NCBI RefSeq assembly: GCF_001476815.1 | Contig: NZ_LDSL01000079.1 | Span: forward strand, 1-37,066 | Length of the DNA stretch: 37,066 nucleotides | Direction of reading: 5' to 3' | Source of the DNA: Pseudacidovorax intermedius | GTDB lineage: Bacteria > Pseudomonadota > Gammaproteobacteria > Burkholderiales > Burkholderiaceae_C | In this document: piece after piece, positions 16,724 through 26,535 of the stretch | Layout of the letters: each line of letters opens with the position of its first letter | Numbering within the stretch: position 1 is the first letter of the stretch | Notes under the pieces: generated by a model | What the model saw: only the letters and a program-made list of their open reading frames with translations | Told to the model about the DNA's origin: nothing | Database searches by the model: none | Translations under genes and position numbers: made by a program

Positions 16724-17700
16724 GTGTCTTGGTCTCCTTGGGATTCGATGGAAGGGCCGAAGTCGTACAGCGCGGCCGGGTTGTGGACCAGCACCTGGGC
16801 GAGGCGCTCGCCGCCGCCGGTCCACTGCGCCAGCCGGTCGAGCTGGCGGGCGTCGTCGGGCATCGGCTGCAGGCCGGCCGACGCGGTGGCATGGGGCCAG
16901 TCGCTGCCCCAGACGACGCGTTCGGGCGCGGCGTCGAGGAAGCTGCGGGCCAGGTCGTCCAGCGCCGGGTCGTCGGTGCTGTGCGTGGGGCTGACGAGGT
17001 AGCCGCCGGACAGCTTGATCCACGCACGCCCGCTGCGCAGCAGCGCCAGCACCACGGCATGGGCAGGATGGCGGCCGGCGTCGGCCGGCGACAGCCGCGC
17101 GAAATGGTCGAAGACCAGCGGCACGGGCAGGTCCGACAGCCGCGCGGCCTGGGCCGCCAGCAGGTCGGCCGGCATCAGCAGCTGCAGGTGCCAGCCCAGC
17201 GGCGCGACGCGGCGCGCGAGGGGCACCAGCATGTCGGCATGCAGGCCCACGCCCAGCGACAGGTTGAGCCGCACGCCGCGTACGCCCTGGGCGTGGAGTT
17301 GCGCGAGGTGCGCGTCGGATTCGCTGCCGTCGATGACGGCGACGCCCCGCGCCTGCGCGCCCAGAGCGCGCAGAGCGCGCAGCGCCGCGAGCATGGGGCG
17401 GTTGTCCGCACCGTAGGTGGAAGGCGTGACCAGCACGGCGCGCTGCAGGCCGGTGCGGCGCTGCAGCCGGCGGTAGTCGTCGACGCTGGCGTCGGGCGGC
17501 AGCAGGCGGGCGCCGGGCACGGCCGGGAAGCGGCTGTCGTAGACGTGCACGTGGCAGTCGCAGGCGCCGGCGGGCACCGCGACGGCGGGCGGCTGCGTGC
17601 CCCTGCTGAACGGAACGGATGACGCCTGCGCACCCATCGCCTCGGCTCCACCCGCGAGGGGCGGCCGTCCGGTAGGCAGCGTGGGCAAGGTCGAGGGCAT
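16720..17700 (-). CDS. LigI-like amidohydrolase family protein (copy 1)
   Basis: This protein of 326 residues has the motifs [33 protein letters not shown] and WGSDWPHA. They define the same metal-dependent family as the 2-pyrone-4,6-dicarboxylate lactonase LigI and match the second copy at 10767-11669 segment by segment. The ATG at 17700 has GGAG eight bases upstream; ATG 17637 is a possible shorter start. It is the first gene after the promoter with TAGAGT at 17745-17750, so it is probably the regulated lead gene of the leftward operon. It overlaps the Bug gene by four bases. It is likely a cytosolic lactone hydrolase. The substrate is unknown. Confidence 0.88.
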   Translation of the reverse strand: MPSTLPTLPTGRPPLAGGAEAMGAQASSVPFSRGTQPPAVAVPAGACDCHVHVYDSRFPAVPGARLLPPDASVDDYRRLQRRTGLQRAVLVTPSTYGADNRPMLAALRALRALGAQARGVAVIDGSESDAHLAQLHAQGVRGVRLNLSLGVGLHADMLVPLARRVAPLGWHLQLLMPADLLAAQAARLSDLPVPLVFDHFARLSPADAGRHPAHAVVLALLRSGRAWIKLSGGYLVSPTHSTDDPALDDLARSFLDAAPERVVWGSDWPHATASAGLQPMPDDARQLDRLAQWTGGGERLAQVLVHNPAALYDFGPSIESQGDQDT

Positions 17701-17744
17701 CCGGTCGTCTCCGAAGGCGGCGTCTTCGCGCCGCGATGGGCCGG

Positions 17745-17792
17745 ACTCTAGAAGCGCGTTGCGCTATTCACAATGCCGGTTCGTTCAACGAA
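17745..17792 (-). promoter_or_regulatory. IclR-type operator and sigma-70 promoter for the amidohydrolase operon
   Basis: Read on the minus strand: a perfect palindrome TTCGTT-g-AACGAA (17780-17792), -35 TTGTGA (17768-17773), a 17-base spacer and -10 TAGAGT (17745-17750). Offsets between palindrome, -35 and -10 are identical to those at 8867-8914, and the flanking GGCCGnACTCTAG is shared. The predicted transcript starts near 17738, giving a leader of about 38 bases. Confidence 0.72.
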
Positions 17793-18017
17793 ACACGTTG
17801 TGGTGGGTGAAACGCCGCCTTCGCGGTGCGCCCGTCGTGCGTCCGGCATGTCCCACAGGCACGCAGGCGCTGCGCCGTCGCCCGGCTGGTCCTTGCACCG
17901 AGCGCGAGCCCCCTGGGGCGCCCTTCACAGTGGCCCCACTGCCGCCGCATGCCCTGTCACGCCCCTCTTTCTCTTTCACCCAGGCGGCCCATCCCCACGA
18001 ACCCCACGGAGCAGCCC
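17793..18017. other. Leader region of the rightward molybdenum hydroxylase operon, no gene seen
   Basis: Together with 17701-17792 this is the only stretch of more than 300 bases without a gene. It lies between divergent start sites. I see no convincing coding frame with a ribosome site, no strong hairpin and no clear sigma-70 pair for the rightward genes. The IclR palindrome at 17780-17792 could serve both directions. Upstream in-frame ATGs (for example near 17949) lack ribosome sites. Confidence 0.5.
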
Positions 18018-18611
18018 ATGGCCCCCAGCCCGAAATCCCCGCCGCTGCGCGACCGCGCGCCGGAATCGCCCGCCGGCGGCAGCGCCGCCACCGCCGCCCT
18101 GCACGGCACGGTGCACCTGACGGTCAACGGCGAGGCGCGCAGCCTCACCGTCGACAACCGCACCACCCTGCTCGATGCGTTGCGCGAACACCTGCACCTG
18201 TGCGGCACCAAGAAAGGCTGCGACCACGGCCAGTGCGGCGCCTGCACGGCGCTGGTCGACGGCCGGCGCATCAACACCTGCCTGAGCCTCGCCGTGATGC
18301 ACGAGGGCAGCGAGGTCACCACCATCGAAGGCCTGGGCACGCCCGAGGCCATGCACCCCATGCAGGAGGCCTTCGTGCGCCACGACGGCTTCCAATGCGG
18401 CTACTGCACGCCGGGCCAGATCTGCTCGGCCGTGGGCGCCCTGCGCGAACTGCGCGACGGCGTGCCGAGCCACGCCAGTGCCGACCTGCAGGCGCAGCCC
18501 CTGCTGTCGCCCGACGAGATGCGCGAGCGCATGAGCGGCAACATCTGCCGCTGCGGCGCCTACAGCAACATCCAGCAGGCCATCGCCGAGGCCGCGGAGG
18601 CCACCCGATGA
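18018..18611 (+). CDS. 2Fe-2S subunit of a PaoABC-like molybdenum aldehyde dehydrogenase
   Basis: This protein of 197 residues has two [2Fe-2S] sites. The plant-type N-terminal set is [21 protein letters not shown] and the C-terminal set is CGYCTPGQ...CRCGAY. It passes electrons from the molybdenum site to FAD. The ATG at 18018 follows GGAG at 18008-18011. E. coli PaoA carries a Tat signal; here the N-terminus ([20 protein letters not shown]) has no twin-arginine or hydrophobic stretch, so the complex is probably cytosolic. The stop overlaps the next start as ATGA. Confidence 0.93.
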   Translation: MAPSPKSPPLRDRAPESPAGGSAATAALHGTVHLTVNGEARSLTVDNRTTLLDALREHLHLCGTKKGCDHGQCGACTALVDGRRINTCLSLAVMHEGSEVTTIEGLGTPEAMHPMQEAFVRHDGFQCGYCTPGQICSAVGALRELRDGVPSHASADLQAQPLLSPDEMRERMSGNICRCGAYSNIQQAIAEAAEATR

Positions 18612-19567
18612 AAGCCTTCAGCTACGAACGCGCCGCCACGCCCGAGGCCGCCGTGGCCGCCCTGGCCCGCACGCCGGACGCCCGCTTCATCGCCGGCGGC
18701 ACCAACCTGCTGGACCTGATGAAGCTGCAGGTGGAAACGCCCACGCACCTCGTCGACATCAACGGCCTGGGCCTGGACCGCATCGAGCCGACCGAGGACG
18801 GCGGCCTGCGCATCGGCGCGCTGGTGCGCAACACCGACCTGGCGGCCGACGCCCGCGTGCGGCGCGACTACGGCGTGCTGTCGCGCGCGCTGCTGGCCGG
18901 TGCCTCGGGCCAGCTGCGCAACAAGGCGACCACGGCCGGCAACCTGCTGCAGCGCACCCGCTGCCCCTACTTCTACGACACCGCCCTGCCCTGCAACAAG
19001 CGCGAGCCCGGCACCGGCTGCGGCGCGCTGCAGGGCTACAGCCGCCAGCTGGCGGTGGTGGGCGGCAGCGACCAGTGCATCGCCACCCATCCCGGCGACA
19101 TGTCGGTCGCGCTGCGCGTGCTGGACGCCACCGTGGAGACGGTGCAGGCCGGCGGTGGCCGGCGCACCATTCCCATCGCCGACTTCCACCGCCTGCCGGG
19201 CAACACGCCGGAGCGCGACACCGTGCTGGCGCCCGCCGAGCTCATCACGGCCGTGACGCTGCCGGCCCCCGTGGGCGGCACGCACGTGTACCGCAAGGTG
19301 CGCGACCGCGCCTCCTATGCCTTCGCACTGGTGTCGGTGGCCGCCATCGTGCAGCCCGACGGCACCGGCCGCGTCGCCCTGGGCGGCGTGGCGCCCAGGC
19401 CCTGGCGCATGGAAGCGGCCGAGGCCGAACTGCCGAACGGCCCGCAGGCCGTCGCCCAACGCCTGTTCGCCGACGCCCATCCGCGCCCCGACAACGCCTT
19501 CAAGCTGCCCCTCGCGCAGCGCACCCTGGCGGCCGCCCTGGCCGACGCGAAGGAGATGCAGCCGTGA
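18608..19567 (+). CDS. FAD (and probable 4Fe-4S) subunit of a PaoABC-like aldehyde dehydrogenase
   Basis: This protein of 319 residues has a FAD-binding N-terminal domain ([14 protein letters not shown]) and a C-terminal CO dehydrogenase-flavoprotein-type domain. The Cys-rich insert [22 protein letters not shown] resembles the insert that holds a [4Fe-4S] cluster in E. coli PaoB, a trait that separates this group from ordinary xanthine dehydrogenases. The ATG at 18608 overlaps the preceding stop, and its own stop overlaps the GTG of the large subunit, so all three subunits are translationally coupled. Confidence 0.92.
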   Translation: MKAFSYERAATPEAAVAALARTPDARFIAGGTNLLDLMKLQVETPTHLVDINGLGLDRIEPTEDGGLRIGALVRNTDLAADARVRRDYGVLSRALLAGASGQLRNKATTAGNLLQRTRCPYFYDTALPCNKREPGTGCGALQGYSRQLAVVGGSDQCIATHPGDMSVALRVLDATVETVQAGGGRRTIPIADFHRLPGNTPERDTVLAPAELITAVTLPAPVGGTHVYRKVRDRASYAFALVSVAAIVQPDGTGRVALGGVAPRPWRMEAAEAELPNGPQAVAQRLFADAHPRPDNAFKLPLAQRTLAAALADAKEMQP

Positions 19568-21777
19568 AATTCGATCCCTCCACCACCGCCGTTCCGGGCG
19601 AGCAGCTGCGCCACGTGGGCCAGCCCACGCACCGCGTGGACGGTCCGCGCAAGACCACCGGCACCGCGCCCTACGCCGGTGAATGGCATCCCGACTTCGA
19701 CGCCCACGTGCGTGACGCGGCCTACGGCTGGGTACTGGGCGCCGGCATCGCCAAGGGCCGCATCGCCGGCATGGACCTGGACGCGGCGCGCGCGGCGCCG
19801 GGCGTGCTGGCGGTCGTCACCGCCGAGGATGCCGGTGCGCTCGACAAGTCCGAGCGCAACACCGCCAGGCTGCTCGGCGGCCCCGCCATCGACCATTACC
19901 ACCAGGCCATCGCCGTGGTCGTCGCCGAGACGCTGGAACAGGCCCGCGCCGCTGCCGCGCTGGTCCGCGTTCGCTACGAGACGGCGCCCGGCCGCTTCGA
20001 TCTGGCCGCGGAGAAGGACAGTGCCGAGCTGGCCGGCGACGACGCCAAGACGGAGGTCGGCGACTTCGACAGCGCCTTCGCCTCTGCGCCGGTGCAGCTC
20101 GACGCCACCTACACCACGCCCGACGAATCGCACGCCATGATGGAGCCGCACGCCACGCTGGCCGCATGGCAGGGCGACCGGCTCACGGTGTGGACCTCGA
20201 CGCAGATGGTCGACTGGTGCCGCACCGACCTGGCCGCCACGCTGAAGATGGACAAGGCCAAGGTGCAGGTGCGCTCGCCTTTCATCGGCGGCGGCTTCGG
20301 CGGCAAGCTCTTCCTGCGCGCCGACGCGCTGCTGGCGGCGCTGGCGGCGCGCGCGGCCGGGCGCCCGGTGCGCGTGGGGCTGCACCGCCCCCTGATCGCC
20401 AACAACACCACCCACCGCCCCGCCACCATCCAGCGCATCCGGCTGGGCGCGGGCAAGGACGGGCGCCTCACGGCCATCGCGCACGAGAGCTGGTCCGGCG
20501 ACCAGAAGGACGGGCAGCCGGAAACCGCCGTCAACCAGACCAGGCTGATCTACGCCGGTGCCCACCGCCGCACCGCCATGTACCTGGCCGAGATGGACCT
20601 GCCCGAAGGCAACTCCATGCGCGCCCCTGGCGAAGCGCCCGGCATGGCAGCGCTGGAAGTCGCCATGGACGAACTGGCCGAGCTTCTGGGGATGGACCCG
20701 GTCGAACTGCGCCTGCGCAACGACACCGACGTGGACCCGGAACATCCCGAGCGCCGCTTCACCCAGCGCCGCCTGGCGAACTGCCTGCGCGACGGCGCCC
20801 AGCGCTTTGGCTGGGACCAGCGCCCGGCCAAGCCCGGCCTGAAGCGCGAAGGCCGCTGGGCCATCGGCATGGGCATGGCCGCCGCCTTCCGCAACCACAT
20901 GCTGATGAAGTCCGCGGCCCGCGTGCGCCTCTCGCCCGACGGTGGCGTCACGGTCGAGACCGACATGACCGACATCGGCACCGGCAGCTACACCATCCTG
21001 GCCCAGACCGCAGCAGACCTGGTGGGTGTGCCGCTGGACCGCGTGGAGGTGAAGCTGGGCGATTCGGACTGGCCCGTCTCCGCCGGCTCCGGCGGCCAGT
21101 TCGGCGCCGCCAATGCCACGGGCGGGGTGTATGCCGCCTGCGTGAAGCTGCGCGACACCATCGCCCGCAAGCTGGGCCTGGACGCCGACGGTGCCGAGTT
21201 CGTGGACGGCCAGGTCCGCAGCGGCGGGCGCAGCGTGGCGCTCACCGAGGCGGTCGAGGACGGCCAGCCGCTGATGGCCGAGGACGGCATCGAGTACGAC
21301 GAATCGCTGTCCAAACAGTGGCAGCACTCCACCTTCGGCGCCCACTTCGTCGAAGTGGCGGTCCACGTGGACACGGCCGAGATCCGCGTGCGGCGCATGC
21401 TGGCCGTGTGCGCGGCCGGCCGCATCCTGAACCCGGTCACGGCCCGCAGCCAGGTGATCGGCGCCATGACCATGGGCGTGGGCGCCGCGCTGATGGAAGA
21501 GCTGGCCGTGGACACGCGCCTGGGCCTCTTCGTCAACCACGACCTCGCGGGCTACGAGGTGCCGGTGCATGCCGACATCCCCGACCAGGAGGTGGTGTTC
21601 CTCGACGAGCCGGACGGCATGGCCTCGCCCCTGGCCGCCAAGGGCATCGCCGAACTGGGCCTGTGCGGCGCGGCGGCGGCGGTCGCCAATGCCGTCTACA
21701 ACGCCACCGGGGTGCGGGTGCGGGACTATCCGGTCACGCTGAACAAGCTGATCGCGCAGTGGCCGGCGGCGGCGTGA
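19564..21777 (+). CDS. Molybdopterin-binding catalytic subunit of a PaoABC-like aldehyde dehydrogenase
   Basis: This protein of 737 residues is close in length to E. coli PaoC. Motifs for the molybdenum-cytosine-dinucleotide site include [30 protein letters not shown] and the catalytic glutamate segment [12 protein letters not shown]. It should oxidise an aldehyde, possibly aromatic, to the acid. The start is the GTG at 19564 (GTGA overlap with the FAD subunit); the open frame continues far upstream but the family N-terminus begins here. The maturation factor PaoD/XdhC is not in the window. The gene ends 63 bases before the convergent fic gene. A small hairpin CAGCGC-ca-GCGCTG at 21797-21810 lies between them. 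Confidence 0.93.
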   Translation: MKFDPSTTAVPGEQLRHVGQPTHRVDGPRKTTGTAPYAGEWHPDFDAHVRDAAYGWVLGAGIAKGRIAGMDLDAARAAPGVLAVVTAEDAGALDKSERNTARLLGGPAIDHYHQAIAVVVAETLEQARAAAALVRVRYETAPGRFDLAAEKDSAELAGDDAKTEVGDFDSAFASAPVQLDATYTTPDESHAMMEPHATLAAWQGDRLTVWTSTQMVDWCRTDLAATLKMDKAKVQVRSPFIGGGFGGKLFLRADALLAALAARAAGRPVRVGLHRPLIANNTTHRPATIQRIRLGAGKDGRLTAIAHESWSGDQKDGQPETAVNQTRLIYAGAHRRTAMYLAEMDLPEGNSMRAPGEAPGMAALEVAMDELAELLGMDPVELRLRNDTDVDPEHPERRFTQRRLANCLRDGAQRFGWDQRPAKPGLKREGRWAIGMGMAAAFRNHMLMKSAARVRLSPDGGVTVETDMTDIGTGSYTILAQTAADLVGVPLDRVEVKLGDSDWPVSAGSGGQFGAANATGGVYAACVKLRDTIARKLGLDADGAEFVDGQVRSGGRSVALTEAVEDGQPLMAEDGIEYDESLSKQWQHSTFGAHFVEVAVHVDTAEIRVRRMLAVCAAGRILNPVTARSQVIGAMTMGVGAALMEELAVDTRLGLFVNHDLAGYEVPVHADIPDQEVVFLDEPDGMASPLAAKGIAELGLCGAAAAVANAVYNATGVRVRDYPVTLNKLIAQWPAAA

Positions 21778-21796
21778 GGTGCCGGGAGGGAGCGTG

Positions 21797-21810
21797 CAGC
21801 GCCAGCGCTG
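21797..21810. terminator. Possible weak hairpin between paoC-like and fic genes
   Basis: CAGCGC-ca-GCGCTG forms a short perfect stem in the 63-base gap between convergent genes. The loop is only two bases and no T-tract follows, so function as a terminator is doubtful. Confidence 0.3.
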
Positions 21811-21840
21811 TGCTGTCTGCTCCTGCCATTCGACAGACCC

Positions 21841-23040
21841 TTATTCAGTGACAGCCGCCGCAGCCTCCGGATAGAGGCTTGGAAAGAGGATGTTCAGCGC
21901 GTGCAGCGGGAAGGCAAGCCGCAGCGCGCCACGATGGCCTTCGCTCTCCAGCAGCCCATCCTTGAGGAAGCGCGAAATCACTTTGCGGGCTGTGCGCTCT
22001 TCCAATCCCGTCATGCGGCTGAACTCGCCGCGCGACAGGGTTCCAGCGGCGGCGAGCATCCGGAGCGGCAATACTGCTTCTTCGCGGTACTCGGTCGAAT
22101 CACCACCCGCTCGTCGCACCAGCACCCAGGCTTGAAGGCGTTCCCGCAAGCGATCCAGGTCCAGCATATGCGCCATGAAGCCGATCTGGTCCGCGCAGAC
22201 TTCGAGGAAGTAATTGCACCAGTCCCAGAGTGCCTTCTCGCTGAGATTGCCGCGACCGTCCAGGTCGCCCTGACGCATGGCGTCAGCGCCGTCGAGCATC
22301 AGGTAGTAGCGGTCCCGGTCCCGCGCCAACCCCCGATTGACCGACCAGAGTCCTCCGCTCAGAAGAAACAGGGCGCAGTGCGTCTGCAGGCGTACCGCAC
22401 GGCCGTTGCCATCCTCGAAGGGGTGGGTCCACATCATCCGGTGATGGGCGGCGGCCACGGTGTAGAGCAGCGCATCGACGCCTTTCAGGCGGCCATACAC
22501 CTCGTCCATCCGCTCGAGAAACAGCGGAACTGAAGACCAGGTCGGCGGCTGGTGGCGGCCAACGGCCACGTCGTGCCGGCGAAGTTCGCCGGGCAGGATC
22601 TCGCGGCCATCGTCGGTACGCCGGTCCGCCGCCGGAAGTCGCTCGTAGAGCTGGCGATGGGCCAGCTGCACAAAGCCGCTGGACAGCGCCTGTGCCTCTG
22701 CGCTCACCAGCGGCTCGAGCGCCCGCTCGGCCTCGATGTGCGCCAGCGCCAGCCGCTGCCGCCGCGCCACATCGGGTGTCGCTGAAAAGTCCTGCCGAAG
22801 CGCCTGTTCGATGTGGGCGGGATGTGTGCTCTGCCCCTCGATCCGGTTGGAATAGTACGAGTTCATGGATCGCACGATCTCGCGCAGACCAGCCCGCACC
22901 GGCTCGCTGGCCGCGGCCTTGAGGGCGGCCGACTTTTCGAATACCTCCCGTGTCCGCTCCCGAAGCAGGTCCAGCCTTTGGGCGGGAACCAGCGGCTCGA
23001 ACTGATGCGGCTGGTCGAAGACAGCGATGCGATTAGACAC
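21841..23040 (-). CDS. Fic family protein with N-terminal inhibitory helix and C-terminal winged helix
   Basis: This protein has about 399 residues. The Fic core HPFEDGNGRAVR is complete, so it should transfer AMP (or another nucleotide part) to a hydroxyl of a target protein. An (S/T)xxxE(G/N) inhibitory motif, SNRIEG, sits near residues 64-69. This marks a class II Fic protein held inactive by its own N-terminal helix. The C-terminal ~110 residues contain a winged-helix-like segment (GTLSRGEFSRMTGLEERTARKVISRFLKDGLL). The start is GTG 23040 or TTG 23043, with GGAA just upstream. Base composition is visibly less GC-rich than its neighbours, and it stands alone between convergent and tandem genes, so acquisition by transfer is plausible. 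Confidence 0.9.
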   Translation of the reverse strand: MSNRIAVFDQPHQFEPLVPAQRLDLLRERTREVFEKSAALKAAASEPVRAGLREIVRSMNSYYSNRIEGQSTHPAHIEQALRQDFSATPDVARRQRLALAHIEAERALEPLVSAEAQALSSGFVQLAHRQLYERLPAADRRTDDGREILPGELRRHDVAVGRHQPPTWSSVPLFLERMDEVYGRLKGVDALLYTVAAAHHRMMWTHPFEDGNGRAVRLQTHCALFLLSGGLWSVNRGLARDRDRYYLMLDGADAMRQGDLDGRGNLSEKALWDWCNYFLEVCADQIGFMAHMLDLDRLRERLQAWVLVRRAGGDSTEYREEAVLPLRMLAAAGTLSRGEFSRMTGLEERTARKVISRFLKDGLLESEGHRGALRLAFPLHALNILFPSLYPEAAAAVTE

Positions 23041-23067
23041 CAAGAATTTCCGGTTCAGTTTCCGCTC

Positions 23068-23098
23068 ATTCTATGAATATGTCATTGAATGACAGCAA
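23068..23098 (-). promoter_or_regulatory. fic promoter with palindromic operator
   Basis: On the minus strand there is a TTGCTG (23093-23098), a 19-base spacer and a TAGAAT (23068-23073). The perfect palindrome TGTCATT-c-AATGACA (23080-23094) fills the spacer, a classic place for a repressor. The nearby sequence is AT-rich against a GC-rich background. Confidence 0.55.
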
Positions 23099-23167
23099 CT
23101 TATGAATCAGACGGCCAAATCGCGATTCCGGTTCTTTTTCCGGCTCTTTCTCCGGTGGCCCCAGCCG

Positions 23168-24525
<1,358 letters not shown>

Positions 24526-24529
<4 letters not shown>

Positions 24530-26445
24530 GGTTCGTCGCGGGGGGCGGAAGCGCTGGCGGAGGGATCGGCGTCGGCGGCGGGCAGTTCGATGACGAAGGC
24601 GGCACCGGCGCCCTCGGGCATCTCGCCGGGCCGGGCCAGGCGCAGGCTGCCGCCGAAGGCCTGGATGATATGGGCCGACATCATCAGCCCCAGGCCCAGG
24701 CCGCGGCCGGCGGGCTTGGTGGTGAAGAAGGGCTCGAACAGCCGCGCCTGCGCCGCGGGCGGGATCGACGGGCCGCTGTTGGCGACGACGATGCGGCAGA
24801 GGGCGGCGCCATCGGCCATCCCAGGGGCCCCGTCGTTGCCGAGGGGCGCGGCGGTGGGCACGCACTGCGCCGCCACGCCGATCCACCGCGTGCCGGCGGG
24901 CACCTCGGCCAGCGCATCGGCCGCGTTGCCGACGAGGTTGGCCAGCACCTGCACCAGGCGCGTCTCCTCGGCCATCACGGCCAGCGCGGCGGGCACGGCG
25001 CCGGTGCGCAGGTCCACGCCCAGCTCGCGCAGGCGGGGCGCATGCAGCAGCGCGGCCTCGCGCAGGGCGCGCTCCAGCAGCACCGGCACCGGCGGATCGG
25101 TGCGCTTGTGGGCAAAGACCTTGAGCTGCGCCGTGAGCCGGCCGAGCCGGTTCACCAGTTGCGCGATGCGCCCGAGGTTGGCGCGCGCATCCTCGGTGCG
25201 GCCCCGCTCGAGCAGGAGCACCGCGTTGTCGGACAGGGTGTTGAGGGCCGCCAGCGGCTGGTTGAGCTCGTGCACCATGCCCGCCGACATCTGGCCCAGC
25301 ACGGCCAGCTGGCCGGCATGCACCAGCTCGGCCTGGGCGGCGCGCAGCTCGGCGGTGCGCTCCTGCACGCGGCGCTCGAGGGAATCGTTGGCGGCCTGCA
25401 GGGCGGCCCGGCTGGCCAGCTGCTGGCGCACCAGCCGGCGGCGCTGGCGCATCACCAGCAGGCCCAGCAGCAGGGCGGCGGCGGCCAGCGCAGCACCCGC
25501 GCCGGCGGCGGCGGCCACGGCCCGCACGGGCCCCTCGTCGCTCAGCAGCACCAGGCGCCAGCGGCCGGCATCCAGGCGGTGCACGGTGGCGGCGTAGATG
25601 CGGCCATCCAGGCGCACCTCGCGCACCGGGCCGGGCTCCAGCGGGCCGGCGCCCGCCAGGCGCCACGGCAGCGGCGTGAGCGCGGCGTCGCCATAGCGGC
25701 GCGACGTGGCCGCCTCGGCCCGCTCGGCCGGCGACAGCGGCGCGATGGGGCGGTACTTCCAGTCCTCGCGCGAGGCCAGGATGGCGACCTGGTGCTCGTC
25801 CAGCAGCAGCATCTCGCCGGGCAGCTGGCGCCAGGCCAGCGCCGCCGGCCGCAGGTCGATCTTGACGGTGGCCACGCCGCGCACCGGGCCGCCGCGCGGC
25901 AGCGCATAGGCCAGGTAGTAGCCGGGCACGCGGCTGGTGACGCCGATGCCGTAGAAGCGCCCGCGGCCGCCGGCCAGCGCCTCGCGCAGGTAGGGCCGGT
26001 ACGACAGGTTCTGGCCGGCCGGCGAGCCGAGCTGGCCGTCGTCGCTGGCGGCGGCGGCCACGCCGCCGGGTTCGAGCACGTAGAGCGTCTCGGCCCCGGC
26101 GATGGCGTTGAGCGCATGCAGGTAGTGGCTGGCCTGGGCACGCAGCGCCGGATCGAAGGGGCTGGCCAGCAGCTGCTGCACCTGGGGCGAGGTTTCCAGC
26201 AGCGCGGGCAGGTAGTCGAAGCGCGCCAGCTCGGCCTCGATGCGGCTGACCTCCATGTCCAGCCGGTGGTCGGCCGCCTCGCCCAGGCGGTCCAACCCGA
26301 TGCGCAGCGCCAGCGCATAGGCGCCCCAGGCGGCCAGCGCCACCAGGGCGAGCACGGCCAGCGCCGGCCCGAGGCGCGCGCGCGCCGCCGCCGTCGGTGC
26401 AAAAGAAAAAGGGGCGCGTCGCGCCCCCGAAGGATGTGGTGCCAC
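24526..26445 (-). CDS. dctB: C4-dicarboxylate transport sensor histidine kinase
   Basis: This protein of about 639 residues has a membrane segment near residues 25-50 and a periplasmic double-PAS-like (dCache) sensor region. A second membrane segment lies near 305-325, then a coiled coil (DSLERRVQERTAELRAAQAEL), the H-box AGMVHELNQPLAAL, the N-box LANLVGNAADAL and a glycine-rich GRGLGLGLMMS ATP lid. It senses C4-dicarboxylates and phosphorylates DctD. The start is a problem: no ATG is available and GTG 26445 is the only upstream start in frame, but the dctA terminator then lies within the first 20 codons and no ribosome site is visible. A near-cognate start after the terminator is possible. 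Confidence 0.9.
26401..26427 (-). terminator. Rho-independent terminator after dctA, overlapping the predicted dctB start
   Basis: On the minus strand, GGGGCGCG-ac-GCGCCCC is followed directly by TTTTTCTTTT (26401-26410). It is the strongest intrinsic terminator in the window. It lies about 110 bases after the dctA stop and inside the first codons of the dctB frame. A further GC-rich inverted repeat (about 26465-26505) precedes it. Confidence 0.85.
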
Positions 26446-26535
26446 GGCCCGAGTATGGCCGTGGCGCGCCGGCCGGTGCCGACGAAGAGGGGCGCCGGCC
26501 GGCCCTCAGGGGCCGCGCCGGTCCACCGGTGGTAC

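Noticed and set aside
17826-18017. Upstream extension of the 2Fe-2S subunit that might encode a signal peptide
   Set aside because: No twin-arginine or hydrophobic stretch appears in the extension, and the ATG at 18018 has a good ribosome site.
19315-21570. Antisense open frame of about 751 codons opposite the molybdenum subunit gene
   Set aside because: No recognisable domain and a composition typical of a shadow frame. The opposite strand has full family motifs.
26461-26515. GC-rich inverted repeat after dctA considered as the dctA terminator
   Set aside because: No U-tract follows. The hairpin with a T-run at 26401-26427 is a far better candidate.
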